64,000 nt of DNA from Alloascoidea africana (taxonomy: Eukaryota > Ascomycota > Alloascoideomycetes > Alloascoideales > Alloascoideaceae): positions 149,234 through 213,233 of the forward strand of contig JAKTTT010000039.1 in the NCBI GenBank assembly GCA_030581615.1, given 5' to 3'. Below the pieces are notes generated by a model that had not been told where the DNA came from, ran no database searches, and saw nothing but the letters and a program-made list of their open reading frames with translations. Position numbers and translations under genes: made by a program. Of this stretch, positions 21,383 to 32,237 are shown one piece after another (positions within the stretch are counted from its first letter, which is position 1; the number at the start of each line of letters is the position of its first letter).

Positions 21383-24295
21383 TTACATAAACTTCGGCCG
21401 CTTAAATACCTTCCTATACTTTGCAAGAAGTTCGTCTGATGGTGAACCAAATGAAGGACTATCCTTTGATGCAGTGCTCAGCGCCAGTGGAGGTTTTGAG
21501 ATCTGATGAGGTTCTGGAGTTTCCTTGGCTTTGGCATTAGCATCACCATTACTGTTTACTTTTTGTAGACTCCCAATTTTATATGGTGGCCGTCGTAATA
21601 CAAAAGGCCTAGAATTAGGAATATCATCATAAGTCAGCTTTTCGGCCCTGTTGATTGCCTCTTCCAGAGTTCGCTTATTGCTTTCTTTAACTGGTTTAGG
21701 ATCCGATACCGAATCCCCAGGCCCCAATGGCTTAAGCTGATTTTCATTCATGAATTGATTGAAAGATTGCAACCGGTTGACACTATATGAAGACACATTA
21801 GAAGCATTTGGCTCCATAGGAATAGGTGTAGAGGGACTCGCAGATCTGTTAGGACCCCCAATTCGTTTACTTCTCACAGGCTTGCCAATTCCTGCCCTGA
21901 CTAACAACGTTAACTCAGGATCAGGATGTTTCGATGGATAGTGCGTTTGTGCTACAGAGACGGGCACTGGCGTTAACTTTTTATCTCCAGGTACTGGAGT
22001 TTCATCCCTTTTGGCGATCGGTACATGAAATGAAGCGACAGCACCGATAGATAGCCCAGCAGCGCTCTCCTGTTGACTGCCCTGACCCCCGATAGTATCC
22101 AAGATCGCCGCTATTACATTCGCCAGATTCGTTTGTACTGATTTCATGGCCAGTTCCTGGTCAATATCATCCTCTTGGTCTTCGGTGGTGATACTAGAAA
22201 CCAGCGCATTGACGCACTTCATTATGGTAGGATTCTTGGACAACGTGGTAATGCTTACACTGTCTTTGTGAGTAGAGGGCTCTCCGTTATCCGACCCATT
22301 TATCTGACCATTTTCATTTTTCATATCGATTGTATTAAAGCCCATAGAAGTTCCCATTCTGCTGAACTTATTACTTAAGCGCTCTAGCCGCTTCTTCTTG
22401 CGCCTGTCAAACTCTTCTTCTATCCATTTCTTTTTCTCGTCTGTGTCTGTCTCACCAAAAATAATTGCTGCCCGCTTGTGAACTCTGCATCGCAAGTCGT
22501 TGTCCTTGTTTCTATCGCTATTATCATCTCTCCATCGCTTCTTGCGCGCCCGATTGCTCAGTTTGATTTTTTCCTTTTCGCTCATATTTTGCATATGTCT
22601 GATTCTATCCAGATCATCACCAAAAGGAACTGGTCCTGATTCGGAGCTCGCCAGAGTAGCGATAAGACGCAGACATTGAGATAATAATCTAACATTCTTG
22701 AACATGTCACCATTCATATCCTCACTTGTGCTTGGATGAGTTTCTGTGTGCTGAAGAGGATTCAAAATGGTCTTAATCGCATCATATATGTTAACAGAGG
22801 TGTCAACTTGAGGTTCTCCGTTTGATGATTGCTGATTAGACAAAAGATGTTTCACGAATATTAGGGCATTCAGCAGGTCTTTACTCTGAGGGTCTCTGGG
22901 AGATTGGGGCAGATGTATCGTTGGCGAAACAGGCAATTTTTTAGGGATGGTCTTTGTACTGACAGAAGCTATTGACATTTTTAAAGACCGTGCTTCTGGC
23001 TCCTTGTCATAATACTTGATTACTTTGAACTCCCTATTTTGCTTCTTTTTCATCTCAGCACGAGTCATCGCCAAAGTTTCAGCAATGTTTTGAGCGATCA
23101 AGCCTGCGCTACTTGGCTTTGTAGAGCGCTTTTTGGCTGGTAACAATGATTCAGCCTCGGCAAGATCAGTTAAACTTGTCAATGTACCTCCTTGAATCAG
23201 TTGTTCCAGAGTACTCGTGCCTTTGGAAGAGAGAGTTATACCGCGATTATTTAGGAGAAGACTTTCGAGGGTTGTAGCTTCGCCATTTAAATCGTCATTC
23301 GTGTCGTTCTGTTCCTCGTAACCTTCTTCCAATTGTTTCATGTCTTCCAGCAGCTCATTTTTATTTTCAGAAGTCAACTGCACAGCATTTCTAATCATTG
23401 CCAGCACCGAATCACTCTGAGCAGGACCTTCATCTTCATCATGGGCAGCTTGTTGTCGAAACAATGGATCAATGTTGTCACTCTCAGAATCTGATGCATT
23501 ATCGGATGTTTCTGCTCTGGGTTTAGAATGACTACTTGCAGGAACAGAAAACAGGTCGTTAATGGAGTTTGATAGTCCAAGATCGAGGTCCCCTTCTTCA
23601 TTGGTATCTTTAGGAACATCTTCTAGTGGATGCTCTTCTTCGTTATCATGCTTACTTTGTGTGTCCTTGCTTTCATCATGTACAAAAAGATCATTAATAG
23701 ACATGGAGAGGTCAGCCTCCACATTATCATTCTGATTTGTTGCTTCTTCTTCTTCTTCATCACCCTCGTCGAACAATGCCGCAATAGAATTCGTTAGTGT
23801 TGTCGTTGCATCTTGTGGATTCTCGTTCTGAGTAGATTCGTGTTCTGCAAACAAAGCATCCAGCTCTGTTGAGAGCTTCTTTTCGTGGCTAGCGATGTCT
23901 TCTTCCGCGGGCTGTTTTGTAACCAATGCCTCAATAGAGCTTGTCAGGTCCATTTCAAGATCAATATTATCCCCCAAGTCAGTGTTCTGCTGTTCATCTT
24001 CTCCTCCAATGTGATCTTTGAAAAGGTCTTGAATAGATGTAGAGATATCCAAACCGGCAGATTCGGATTTATTCGCACCAGTCGTGGTGCCAAGGTTTTC
24101 AAGAGATGCTGCTAGCTCGTCTTCAGCGTTTGAATCGAGTTTGTCGTCAGTGTGAGTCTGATCAAGGCTAGAGGCGCGTTCGCCAAGGTTGGTATCCTCT
24201 GGGGTCGTAGATACATCATTATGGGAAGCGTGTTCGGGTTTAGAAACATCAGGTGTATTGTCTGTTGAACTGTTTTGGTTCTGGTTTGAGGACAT
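21383..24295 (-). CDS. SPP41: Spp41-like nuclear protein with DUF3020 domain
   Basis: 970 residues, single exon, strongly acidic and low in complexity. The first third has repeated motifs of the type S-x-x-[DA]-L-F (SIQDLFKD, SIEALVTK, SIAALFDE, SINDLFVH, SINDLFSV), about five copies within residues 85-250. Near residues 570-640 the basic block RARKKRWR followed by RVHKRAAIIFGE and EEFDRRKKKR is the DUF3020 region shared with S. cerevisiae Spp41, which was found as a negative regulator of the splicing genes PRP3 and PRP4. The C-terminus is basic (KVFKRPKF). The short repeated motif could be a docking site, which is inference. Confidence 0.82.
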   Translation of the reverse strand: MSSNQNQNSSTDNTPDVSKPEHASHNDVSTTPEDTNLGERASSLDQTHTDDKLDSNAEDELAASLENLGTTTGANKSESAGLDISTSIQDLFKDHIGGEDEQQNTDLGDNIDLEMDLTSSIEALVTKQPAEEDIASHEKKLSTELDALFAEHESTQNENPQDATTTLTNSIAALFDEGDEEEEEATNQNDNVEADLSMSINDLFVHDESKDTQSKHDNEEEHPLEDVPKDTNEEGDLDLGLSNSINDLFSVPASSHSKPRAETSDNASDSESDNIDPLFRQQAAHDEDEGPAQSDSVLAMIRNAVQLTSENKNELLEDMKQLEEGYEEQNDTNDDLNGEATTLESLLLNNRGITLSSKGTSTLEQLIQGGTLTSLTDLAEAESLLPAKKRSTKPSSAGLIAQNIAETLAMTRAEMKKKQNREFKVIKYYDKEPEARSLKMSIASVSTKTIPKKLPVSPTIHLPQSPRDPQSKDLLNALIFVKHLLSNQQSSNGEPQVDTSVNIYDAIKTILNPLQHTETHPSTSEDMNGDMFKNVRLLSQCLRLIATLASSESGPVPFGDDLDRIRHMQNMSEKEKIKLSNRARKKRWRDDNSDRNKDNDLRCRVHKRAAIIFGETDTDEKKKWIEEEFDRRKKKRLERLSNKFSRMGTSMGFNTIDMKNENGQINGSDNGEPSTHKDSVSITTLSKNPTIMKCVNALVSSITTEDQEDDIDQELAMKSVQTNLANVIAAILDTIGGQGSQQESAAGLSIGAVASFHVPIAKRDETPVPGDKKLTPVPVSVAQTHYPSKHPDPELTLLVRAGIGKPVRSKRIGGPNRSASPSTPIPMEPNASNVSSYSVNRLQSFNQFMNENQLKPLGPGDSVSDPKPVKESNKRTLEEAINRAEKLTYDDIPNSRPFVLRRPPYKIGSLQKVNSNGDANAKAKETPEPHQISKPPLALSTASKDSPSFGSPSDELLAKYRKVFKRPKFM

Positions 24296-25137
24296 GATGA
24301 ACCTTGTTCAACTCCCTGATTTCGGGGAGAAATCGGTGTGGCTAGCAAAGGGGGTGTATTTGATGGTTCTTAAGATGTTATGGATACTCGCGTTATCAGT
24401 GTGGAGTATCTAGGTAACTGGCGGTTATCGCGAAGAGTGTGTAGAATGATAGAGTGTGTGGGTATGGACTGTCTTTTATGCTTTGGGAAAATTTTGGTGG
24501 TTCTTTATTCTCAAATATACTTTATGCGTATATTTCAGCACTTGTTGTTGACAAACATAAGGTTTCGCCAAATCGCTTTTGTTCTCCACAAGCTCTCGGG
24601 CTTCAAAAGAAAGCGTTGTTTTACAACAATTTTTGTTTTACAACAATTTTTGTGTTTTCCGAATCAGCTATGTTCAAGACTGGGACGAATTGATTACTTT
24701 TTCAAAAGCACTGTCAAGTAGAAGTGATTTGTAGTTATGGCCAGAGATGCATCGTCAAGGTTTGATGGTAATTGTACACAGCAACAAATGATATTAAGCG
24801 AAATCGTAGTGAATACCCTTCCCCCCAATATTCTATACCTTTATAGGTTTGCTCATGGCCATGAGCATTAAAGAGCGTCAATATTTTTGTTTTAAGATGC
24901 TATTCCTTTTCTTCGTAGAGAGGTAGGGATATACAGATGAATAAAGGATTCTACAAACTCCTACTGCAAAGACTGCAAAACGCAAAAAAACTTCAGACTT
25001 CAAATTATATATGCATTTACTAGTAGGTTTCTGAGTCTAGCTCAAGAAAACAATCATCTTTCACTCTCTATTCACCTTAAAATATGTCTCTTCCAAAATG
25101 TAGTCTTCGTTATCACCAAAAAAAGATTGAGAATCCC
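24296..25137. other. Intergenic, SPP41 promoter and CBK1 3' region
   Basis: 842 bp. It holds a perfect 17-bp tandem duplication (24619-24652, listed separately) and AT-rich DNA. A frame of about 110 codons at 24380-24721 shows no protein-like features. No RNA gene seen. Confidence 0.4.
24619..24652. repeat. Two 17-bp tandem copies of TTTTACAACAATTTTTG
   Basis: Two identical adjacent 17-mers, 24619-24635 and 24636-24652, about 325 bp upstream of SPP41. Possibly replication slippage, possibly a doubled regulator site. Confidence 0.8.
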
Positions 25138-26703
25138 TTAAATGGCATTCTTTCTGGTGAGATAGTCAAATCTTGAGTAAGTGTAACCAATAAATGGCAA
25201 ATCATCCCTGCCAGCCTTGTTATCTCCTTTCTGTTGCTGCTGTTTCTGTGCGTTCAACATAGCGGGGGAATCAGGAACATTTTCAAGTTCGTCAGTTGGG
25301 AAAAATCTAGTATCAGTGATAGAACTCAGCTTAGGGATGAAAGGAGCGTCAACTTCTCTAATTGTGTCCCAGTTAACTCCACGGAAAAATGGATGCTTTT
25401 TGATCTCGGTTGCACCACCATGGGTGCCAATACGGTGTTCAGCAGATGTCAAAAACCTGTGGATCAAGTCTTCAGACTCGGGGGACAAGTGAACGTCGTC
25501 TGGAATCTGTAGGGTTTCCTGCCAGTTGAGAATCTTACGATATGTTTCTCGTGGTGTCTCTGAACAGAAAGGAGGCCAGCCAACGAGGCATTCAAACATG
25601 ATCGCTCCTAGCGACCACCAATCGCACTCCTGGCCATATCCTTGATGCATAAAAATCTCTGGAGCAATATAGTCAGGTGTGCCGACTGTGGAATACGCCA
25701 TCAACCTTCGGGATTTTCTCCATGTTTGCATCTGTTCACGCTGGGATAAGGTCAACGCAATCGAGTCTCCGACCACAGAGTTGCGTTGTGTATTTGGTGA
25801 AGGATCCTTATCTAGAGCCTTTTTGTAGTAGTTCGAATCATGTGTCTTGTGAAAACCGGTGGAGAGTCCAAAGTCAGAAAGCTTAATATGACCTCTGATA
25901 TCAATGAGAATGTTGTCTGGTTTGATGTCACGGTGGATAAAGCCGAGCTTGTGAATCGCTTCAATTGCCAGGACACACTCTGCCATGTAAAATCGCGTGA
26001 TATCCTCTGTGAAAATTTGCCATCTAATCAGCATTGTCATCAAATCGCCGCCTGGAAGGAACTCCATAATCAAGTAGAGGTATTGGGCATCTTGGAACGA
26101 GTAGTAGAGGGACACAACCCAAGGGGAATCACTATCGGCCAGTACATCTCTCTCTGCTTTTACATGGGCAAGTTGGTCTTTCTTGTACATTTCCGACTTG
26201 AGCAAAGTCTTCATGGCATAGATCTTTCCAGTGTCCTTCTTCTGCACCAAACGAACCTCACCAAAAGCACCCTTTCCAATCACCTTGACTGTTTGGAAAT
26301 CCTCCAAGGACAATCGAGTCCTCCTCAAACGTAAAAACTGTGATTCCTTTTTGCCAAGCGATTGAAGTTGTCGGTTTTTTTTCTCCTCAGATCCCCTTTC
26401 ATAGGCCAGCTTGCCTTCAAGATCCACCCTTCGTTTGTTTCGTTCCACAGCGTGTTGAACGCTCATTTTATAAAAGTGCTCCAAACGAAGCTTGACCGAT
26501 GCTGCTCGCTCCTGTGTAGCCTTTGAAAAAAGGGCTGGATTTCTTTCAAACGAAACATATTCTTCCTCCTTCAGTTGGCCGCTGTTTTGGGCAAGGTTCC
26601 CACTGCTTGCGTTGAGGCCACCATTATAGAGACGGGGTGATCCCGGCTCACCTGCTTGACGGAATGACGGCGGCTGTAGTATTGAAGAGTTATTGGAACT
26701 CAT
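25138..26703 (-). CDS. CBK1: NDR/LATS-family protein kinase
   Basis: 521 residues, AGC-group kinase of the RAM pathway (cell separation, polarised growth, Ace2 control). An N-terminal regulatory segment (about 65-130) matches the Mob2-binding region. The glycine loop GKGAFGEV is at 143-150, the ATP Lys in YAMKT at 165, HRD at 257-259, DFG at 277-279. A long insert between DFG and the APE motif (about 281-340), with the basic TWRKSRR, is the NDR hallmark. The Thr in the STVGTPDY activation loop and the C-terminal hydrophobic motif [13 protein letters not shown] are kept. It lacks the very long Gln-rich N-terminus of S. cerevisiae Cbk1 (756 residues). Confidence 0.96.
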   Translation of the reverse strand: MSSNNSSILQPPSFRQAGEPGSPRLYNGGLNASSGNLAQNSGQLKEEEYVSFERNPALFSKATQERAASVKLRLEHFYKMSVQHAVERNKRRVDLEGKLAYERGSEEKKNRQLQSLGKKESQFLRLRRTRLSLEDFQTVKVIGKGAFGEVRLVQKKDTGKIYAMKTLLKSEMYKKDQLAHVKAERDVLADSDSPWVVSLYYSFQDAQYLYLIMEFLPGGDLMTMLIRWQIFTEDITRFYMAECVLAIEAIHKLGFIHRDIKPDNILIDIRGHIKLSDFGLSTGFHKTHDSNYYKKALDKDPSPNTQRNSVVGDSIALTLSQREQMQTWRKSRRLMAYSTVGTPDYIAPEIFMHQGYGQECDWWSLGAIMFECLVGWPPFCSETPRETYRKILNWQETLQIPDDVHLSPESEDLIHRFLTSAEHRIGTHGGATEIKKHPFFRGVNWDTIREVDAPFIPKLSSITDTRFFPTDELENVPDSPAMLNAQKQQQQKGDNKAGRDDLPFIGYTYSRFDYLTRKNAI

Positions 26704-27213
26704 ATATAAGGAGTGCTACTTTAAATATCCAGATTTCTGAACCGAAATACCAAAGGTCCGAAACGAAAAAAAGATTGGGCGTTATAGTAAGGAGAAAGGA
26801 AAGGTAGAAGGAGACTGGCGAATGCTTCGAGCCTGGGTGAGGCGGTCTGTTTGGGACGCGCATTTTGGGCTGAGGCGGGGTGTGTGGGTGTATGTGTAGG
26901 GCTGTCTGGCCAAACGCTAACTTTGGACGTTTGATTATGTTTGACGTTTTTTATTCATTTATTCATCACCTAAAAATTATGTAGCTTTTTTTTGTCTTTG
27001 TAGTATATACATCTCTCGGCTCCCACTAGAATGAGCAGTGTTTTGCTGGGTTTGGAGAGACTCGCAAGAGGACGGGAAAGAATAACAAAAGAAATAAAGG
27101 CACCACTCCCAATATATCATCATATCAAAGCTAGTAATGAGAAGAAAAAAGAAAAGATGAAGGAAAGTAGAGAGTCAATATCACCATGATAAGATAGGAT
27201 GCATGTAATACTT
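26704..27213. promoter_or_regulatory. CBK1 promoter and CDO1 3' region
   Basis: 510 bp. A G-rich stretch (about 26855-26905) contains CTGAGGCGGGG and several TGTGTG units. No gene is seen. Confidence 0.4.
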
Positions 27214-27938
27214 TCAGCAAGTGTTATGGTCTTTCTGGGTGATCTTTTCTCCCTTCCAGCTGTATAGCTTTGACATGTCAACATGATGCTTTGCCCCAGT
27301 CTTGGCTTCAAAGATGTTACAGCCAAATTTTGCTGCGTAAGGAGGAGTATATAGGTGCAATGAGACGGCTACCTCATTAGGATCTTCATTGCAAACTCTG
27401 TGAAGTCCAATGTTGTCAGCGATGTATGCAACCTCGTTCTCACCCAAAACCGTAGATTTCTTCAAGTGCACTTCTTCTCCTTCTGAGGGCACCTCAAAAA
27501 GCTTCTCCGTAAGCTTTCCTTTCAGCACTTTCATGACGCAATGTGCTCCAGCATGGTCATGGATCAGCGATCCTCTATTAGGAGACCAAACGAGAATAAG
27601 CAAATTTGCCTTGTCATTGAACTCTTCGATTCCATTCCTAACGACCATGTTAATGATTTCTGCAAGACAGCAAATAAAGAGTGAACCAACCTGGTGTAGT
27701 TTCTCTTGAGATCTGCAAGGGCGTATTTCCCCCACTCCTCCTCGTTGGAAGTGTAATTCTCCAAGATCTCAACGAGCTTGTCATGGTCAATGTCTTCAAA
27801 AGAGATGCACTTGGCGGATTCTAGCTCTTCTCGGATCTTTTCTATAGTCTCATTGAAAGAGGAGGAAGCAACCAAGCTGAATCGCTTGGGCTCTTCCTCT
27901 TGGGCATGAGTGATGTTTGTGCTATGGATGAAAGGCAT
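27214..27938 (-). CDS. CDO1: Cysteine dioxygenase, 2 coding exons
   Basis: Exons 27938-27691 and 27637-27214; 223 residues. It oxidises cysteine to cysteine sulfinate using non-heme iron. The ligand motif HDHAGAHC and the later GLHRV supply the three histidines; the Cys of AHC and the Tyr of HLYTPPY correspond to the Cys-Tyr crosslink pair of mammalian CDO. The intron boundary is chosen with donor GTTGGT and acceptor GTTAG because this gives NYTRNGIEEF then NLLILVW, the same spacing as the family's YTRN..NLMILCW. A nearer acceptor would create a stop. S. cerevisiae has no CDO. Upstream a 5' UTR intron is likely (separate entry). Confidence 0.92.
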
Positions 27939-27946
27939 AGTGAAAG

Positions 27947-27996
27947 CTGTCACAATAACAGTCGTTAGTATAAAATCTGGCTCGGCCTGCTCTTAC
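27947..27996 (-). other. Probable 5' UTR intron of CDO1
   Basis: On the minus strand, donor GTAAGA at 27996, a perfect TACTAAC branch site and acceptor GACAG at 27947, 50 nt in all, ending 8 nt before the CDO1 ATG. The frame upstream of the ATG is closed after splicing, so it lies in the leader. A short upstream frame starting at ATGGCGATGG would run across it. Confidence 0.7.
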
Positions 27997-28300
27997 GTCA
28001 GAGAGGTGAAGTCCATCGCCATAATGGCCAGGCTCTAGGCTTCCACGGGGTATAGGGAAGGAGGACAGATCTCCCGGCCAATTAACGCAACGCTCGCCGT
28101 TTTTCAGCCCTTCGGGCCCGGAATACTCCACAAAAAGCGCGAGAGCACCGCCACAAACATACCTTATCTGATCAGATCTATTTCAAGCGATAAATTAAAA
28201 ATACGCGGCGTTTGTTCCAAGAGTGTGGCGTAGGCGTGGCTTGCTGGTGAGAAAGAGAAAAGTCGACGACGAATGGGGCAACCACAAAATGATGAAATGT

Positions 28301-28306
28301 CACGTG
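28301..28306. promoter_or_regulatory. CACGTG E-box upstream of CDO1
   Basis: TCACGTGC core about 360 bp before the CDO1 ATG and about 300 bp before the leader intron. Cbf1 binds such sites at sulfur-metabolism genes in yeasts, which would suit a cysteine-degrading enzyme; inferred. Confidence 0.5.
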
Positions 28307-28405
28307 CAGAGTACACACGCCACTTTTGTGGTTTTTGGTTTCTGGGAAATGTTGACTTGTTTAGAATAACTATCTTCTGTGCATGTACTGTATCTACTGT
28401 ATTTA

Positions 28406-30490
28406 TTATGCTTCTGAGTGCGTTTTAGCCTTCTCCAGCACTTTGACCAGCTCCTCGCCATCCTTGCCAGTTTTAACTCGGGCCAGGTAAGTCACTACTC
28501 CCTCGTTTGTGAACTGTGGAATCCGAACCATTTCATTCTTCCCCTTCTGAACAGGGCCATATGTAATCTTCTCAGTCAGACCAATATTCAGCAATACTCT
28601 TCCAGATCCCTCGGCTCGAACCAATACTCTGGATTTCTTTGTAGTTTTGTCCTGTAGCACTTTCAAGATCCCAACACCTTGAACAGAATACTGTGTTTCC
28701 TTAGTAGGCTGATACAAGTAAATTTTGGCCTTTTTCTCATAAATAGCGGTTTCATTTTCTTCGCCTGGGCCTTTGCCGAGTGCCAGGTCGGTCTGCGTCT
28801 CGGAACTGGGTTCAGATCCGGCAGAAGACGTCTCTGCAGCTGGAGAAGCAGTGGTTGGAGCTGGAGCTGGCGCTGGGGCCGAGGCGGGAGTAAAAGAGAA
28901 TGGTTTAGGCTTATCACTTGAAGAAGCAGTTCCTCCTGATGAGAAAGAAAAAGGGGTGGTGAAGGAAAATAAGGGTTTGCTGGGAGCACTGGTCCTATCT
29001 TCAGATGGTTTCGCCTTTTCGGACTCATCTTTATTTTCCGATGAAGCGGAAATAGGCTTGAAGCTGAAGGCAGGAGTGGCAATATTCTTCTCTGTTCCTT
29101 TCCCATCTTGACTGGACGCACCAAAGCTGAACCCAGATGATGTTCCAAAACTGAAAACGGGCTTCTCAGATTTATTTGCTTCAGAGGATGCACCCTTAGA
29201 TTCACCAGCTTTATCCTTAGTAGCACCAGCAGCAGGAAGACCAAATGATATTTTCTGGTTAGGATTCCAGGTAAAATTCTTTTGTACCGAGTCCAAGTTG
29301 AATTTGGGAGCTGCTGGCCCAGGAGTTCCTGGTGATTTTGTTTCTGAGGACGTCAAACTGAATAAGGGTTTAGCAACAGCAGAAGTTTCTGAATTCTTTT
29401 TCTCGTCTCCAACAGGAACGGCTGCCAATGCAGAAGCTTCGGGTTTCTTTTGGGAGTCTGATTTCTTTTCTCCTGCGTCTAATTTGGATTTGTTCTCATC
29501 TGGCTTAATATTAAACGGACTTTTAAAGTTCGAGCTGGAATTGAAAGTAAATCCTTTAGCAACTGCTTTGTTGTCAGAAGGCTTGGCATTCAAGTCAAAT
29601 GGAGAATCGTTCGTCGTCGGGGGCTTATCCAAAACAAAAGATGGTCCTTTAAGTTCATTTTTCTTGTCATTATCTTTCAATTTATCTTCATTAGATGGAA
29701 CATCAACAGCAGAGGTTTCTGGTTTCGACTTTTCAGAACCCTTTTCTTGACTAGGCTTTGTAGAAGGAGCCAAATTCTTGGAACTGAACAAAGATTTTTC
29801 CTTCTTCAGTTGCTCTTTCCCTTGCTCGGAAAGAGGTTTGAAGCTAAACGCCGCTGTCGGAGCTGGGTTTGCTGTCTTAGCCGATGGAGTAGAAGCGACA
29901 ATAGGACTCGAGGTGGTACTACTAAAGGTAGAAAAAGACGTCGTGCCAGTACTTTTCGCATTCAAAGAACCAGAATCAATAGACTTTTGATAATCAATGT
30001 ATTTTTCACAAATTTTCAAAAGATTGACATCTTTATGCTCATTTAAAGCTTTTGCAACAGCATCTTGGAATTGCTCATTTAAAGCAATAAACTTATACCC
30101 GCATTCATTAGAGTTGTTGCTTGAAGTGGTGGTACCAAGAGATATGGAAGGGTATAGACTGTTTGAAGAGAGCGCGGGCTGAGACCCCAACCCTTGACTG
30201 TTCGGTCCAGACAGAGCTGTTTTGGACAAGCCAAAACTGAACCCGCCAGTCTTGGGAGCACTAGGAGTTACCGAACCGCCTAGACGAGCTTTGGGCTTTA
30301 GAATTCTATCACAGTATTGTTAGTATTGGTTGTAGGAAACAACATTGACTTGGGCGTACTTTCTCTTTGAGAGCACGGATGCGTCAGCAACCACTGGAAC
30401 ATCCGGCTGGTCATCATCACCGCCATCGCCTCTAAAAGGCGCCTGATTAGTTAGCTGTGACGTAGCACGCCGTTTGGACGAAAAATCCAT
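28406..30490 (-). CDS. NUP2: FG nucleoporin with Ran-binding domain, 2 exons
   Basis: Exons 30490-30360 and 30305-28406; 676 residues. The intron has a GTACGC donor and a TACTAAC branch. The N-terminus (MDFSSKRRATSQLTNQ) matches the importin-alpha-binding segment of Nup2/Nup50. The middle carries scattered FSF, FxFG and F-K-P repeats in Lys/Ser/Ala-rich linkers (about 45-530). The C-terminal 130 residues form a RanBP1-like domain (KIYLYQPTKETQYSVQGVG, then VRAEGSGRVLLNIGL). Nup2 is a mobile nucleoporin that helps recycle importin-alpha and touches chromatin. Size agrees with S. cerevisiae Nup2 (720). Confidence 0.93.
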
Positions 30491-32237
30491 TACGAGAAAT
30501 CTTTCGAAATGTTTAATTTTTGGTGGGTGAGAAACCCATTCATCATCTTGCTCTTTTCTCTAATTACCCGGCATACATCAAGGGTGGAAATGGAAAATGG
30601 AGTGAACAACTACTAGAGAAATTTTACCCAGAAAGTGCTAGTTACAAGGCTCAGTTTGCTCTTGTGTTGGATCTAAATCAAGAAAATAAATAGCACCTTC
30701 ATGCGTTTGTGTCAGTATTGATGGTAGAGCACCCCAGGTGCTAACAATAGTTCAACTCGTAGTATATCCTCTCTTTTTCAATAATGAAGTCATGAAAAAT
30801 GTTGTATGATGAAATTAAATTGCTCAGGGGTGCTAGGGATTGCTCATATCCATCAGCCTGATTCATTAATTCTATTTCCTGTGAAAAAAATGAGAATTGT
30901 ACTCAGAAAATGAAATGAGTTCGAAGTGCACTCTCTTCACTTGTTGCTACAAACCAAAGCTAGCTACAGATTGTAGCATTCAGTTGTAATCTCCAACGTC
31001 GAAAAAGTAAACAATTCATTAGTTGTTCCCCAAATTGTTCTTTCCCATCAGATTAATGGCCTTTCATATTTCGCAATTTTTGTGCGAACCCTAAACTTTT
31101 CAGCACGTGACTATATTGGGGCAGTTTTAAGGAAAATTTTCGCAGGGAGATGTTAATCTCATATCAACACCAACATCTATCACATGAAGTAGTTTTTTTA
31201 TAGGTACGTCTTCGATTTGTTGTGAGAATCAGTATCTTCCCCTGTTTGTTGAGCAGATGAGATGATTATAAACCTTTGAAATAACTGAGGAAGTGCATGC
31301 AGGACAAACGAACAATTAGGAATTCTTCGTTTATGATTTTACTCTGCTCCAGGGGAAGAACAAACAAGAAGTCACCTTTTATAGAAAAAGGAGCAATGAA
31401 CAATCACTAACAGAAGGGTTTATAGTAGGTATTACTTGGAGGCTGTTTTCTTGATTACAGTAATGATGAAATTTTCACATCTCTATTTTGGTGACTCCTG
31501 AGCCTTGAATAGAACATGCATCACCATCTGAACGCTTTTAACCTCGATTTATTTCAATTTATTGAAAAGCTGATGAATTTTTGTATTAACCGTTTATTTG
31601 ATGTTTTGGAATAGTATCTCTGTTACTATATGCTCGACTTTTTAATTCGGTAAGTATTTGATAGACTTTTACTTTTTGCTTGGATGTTGAATGATGAACA
31701 ACTCAGTTCTGCTACTGAAAATTTATTGAGGAAAACCAATATTACCAAAAAGCTCTTCTGATGTCAACTCAAGTTCATTTTCTCTGGCTCATGTCTGAAT
31801 GTTTATCCAAGAGATAGACTAACCAGTATTTACAGCTTCTAGGAATTAATAGTTTTGTGTATAAAGTTATAGAATACGTATATAAAATGTCTAATAGCAT
31901 TATGTTTTAATTAGACCCCGACACATTAGAAGGAGTCCATTGTTTCGAATTTATTTTCTCAACATCTTGACGTTCTTAGCACTTGAATAAAGATTGTTAT
32001 AATACATATTTCACTCGATTGAGGCTATTCCATGATGATCTGGGATTTGACCCAGTCAAACACACTTGGCCACAAAATAGCAAAAGATAAAGAATGGAAG
32101 GATAAGATGAAAAAAGAGAACCTTCAATGACTTATAGAACCGTAGTAAATCCAACATAATACACATCATAAAAAAGATGAACTTTGCACTTGTAGTTCTT
32201 AAATCACACAAGATTCAGATAGGCGAAAAGATTCCAA
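30491..32237. other. Large intergenic stretch, no gene recognised
   Basis: 1747 bp of AT-rich DNA between the NUP2 start and the POM33-like stop. No long open frame, tRNA box B, or transposon coding piece was seen on either strand. One CACGTG lies at 31104-31109. It is unusually long for this gene-dense part and could hold an origin, a non-coding RNA or a fully decayed gene. Confidence 0.4.

Noticed and set aside
27660-27690. A 31-nt intron in CDO1 ending at TTGCAG
   Set aside because: It leaves the reading frame with an immediate stop; the acceptor at 27638 gives the right frame and family spacing.
28663-29750. Long frames opposite or inside NUP2
   Set aside because: They arise from the Ser/Lys/Ala/Phe repeat coding of NUP2; no conserved protein pattern.
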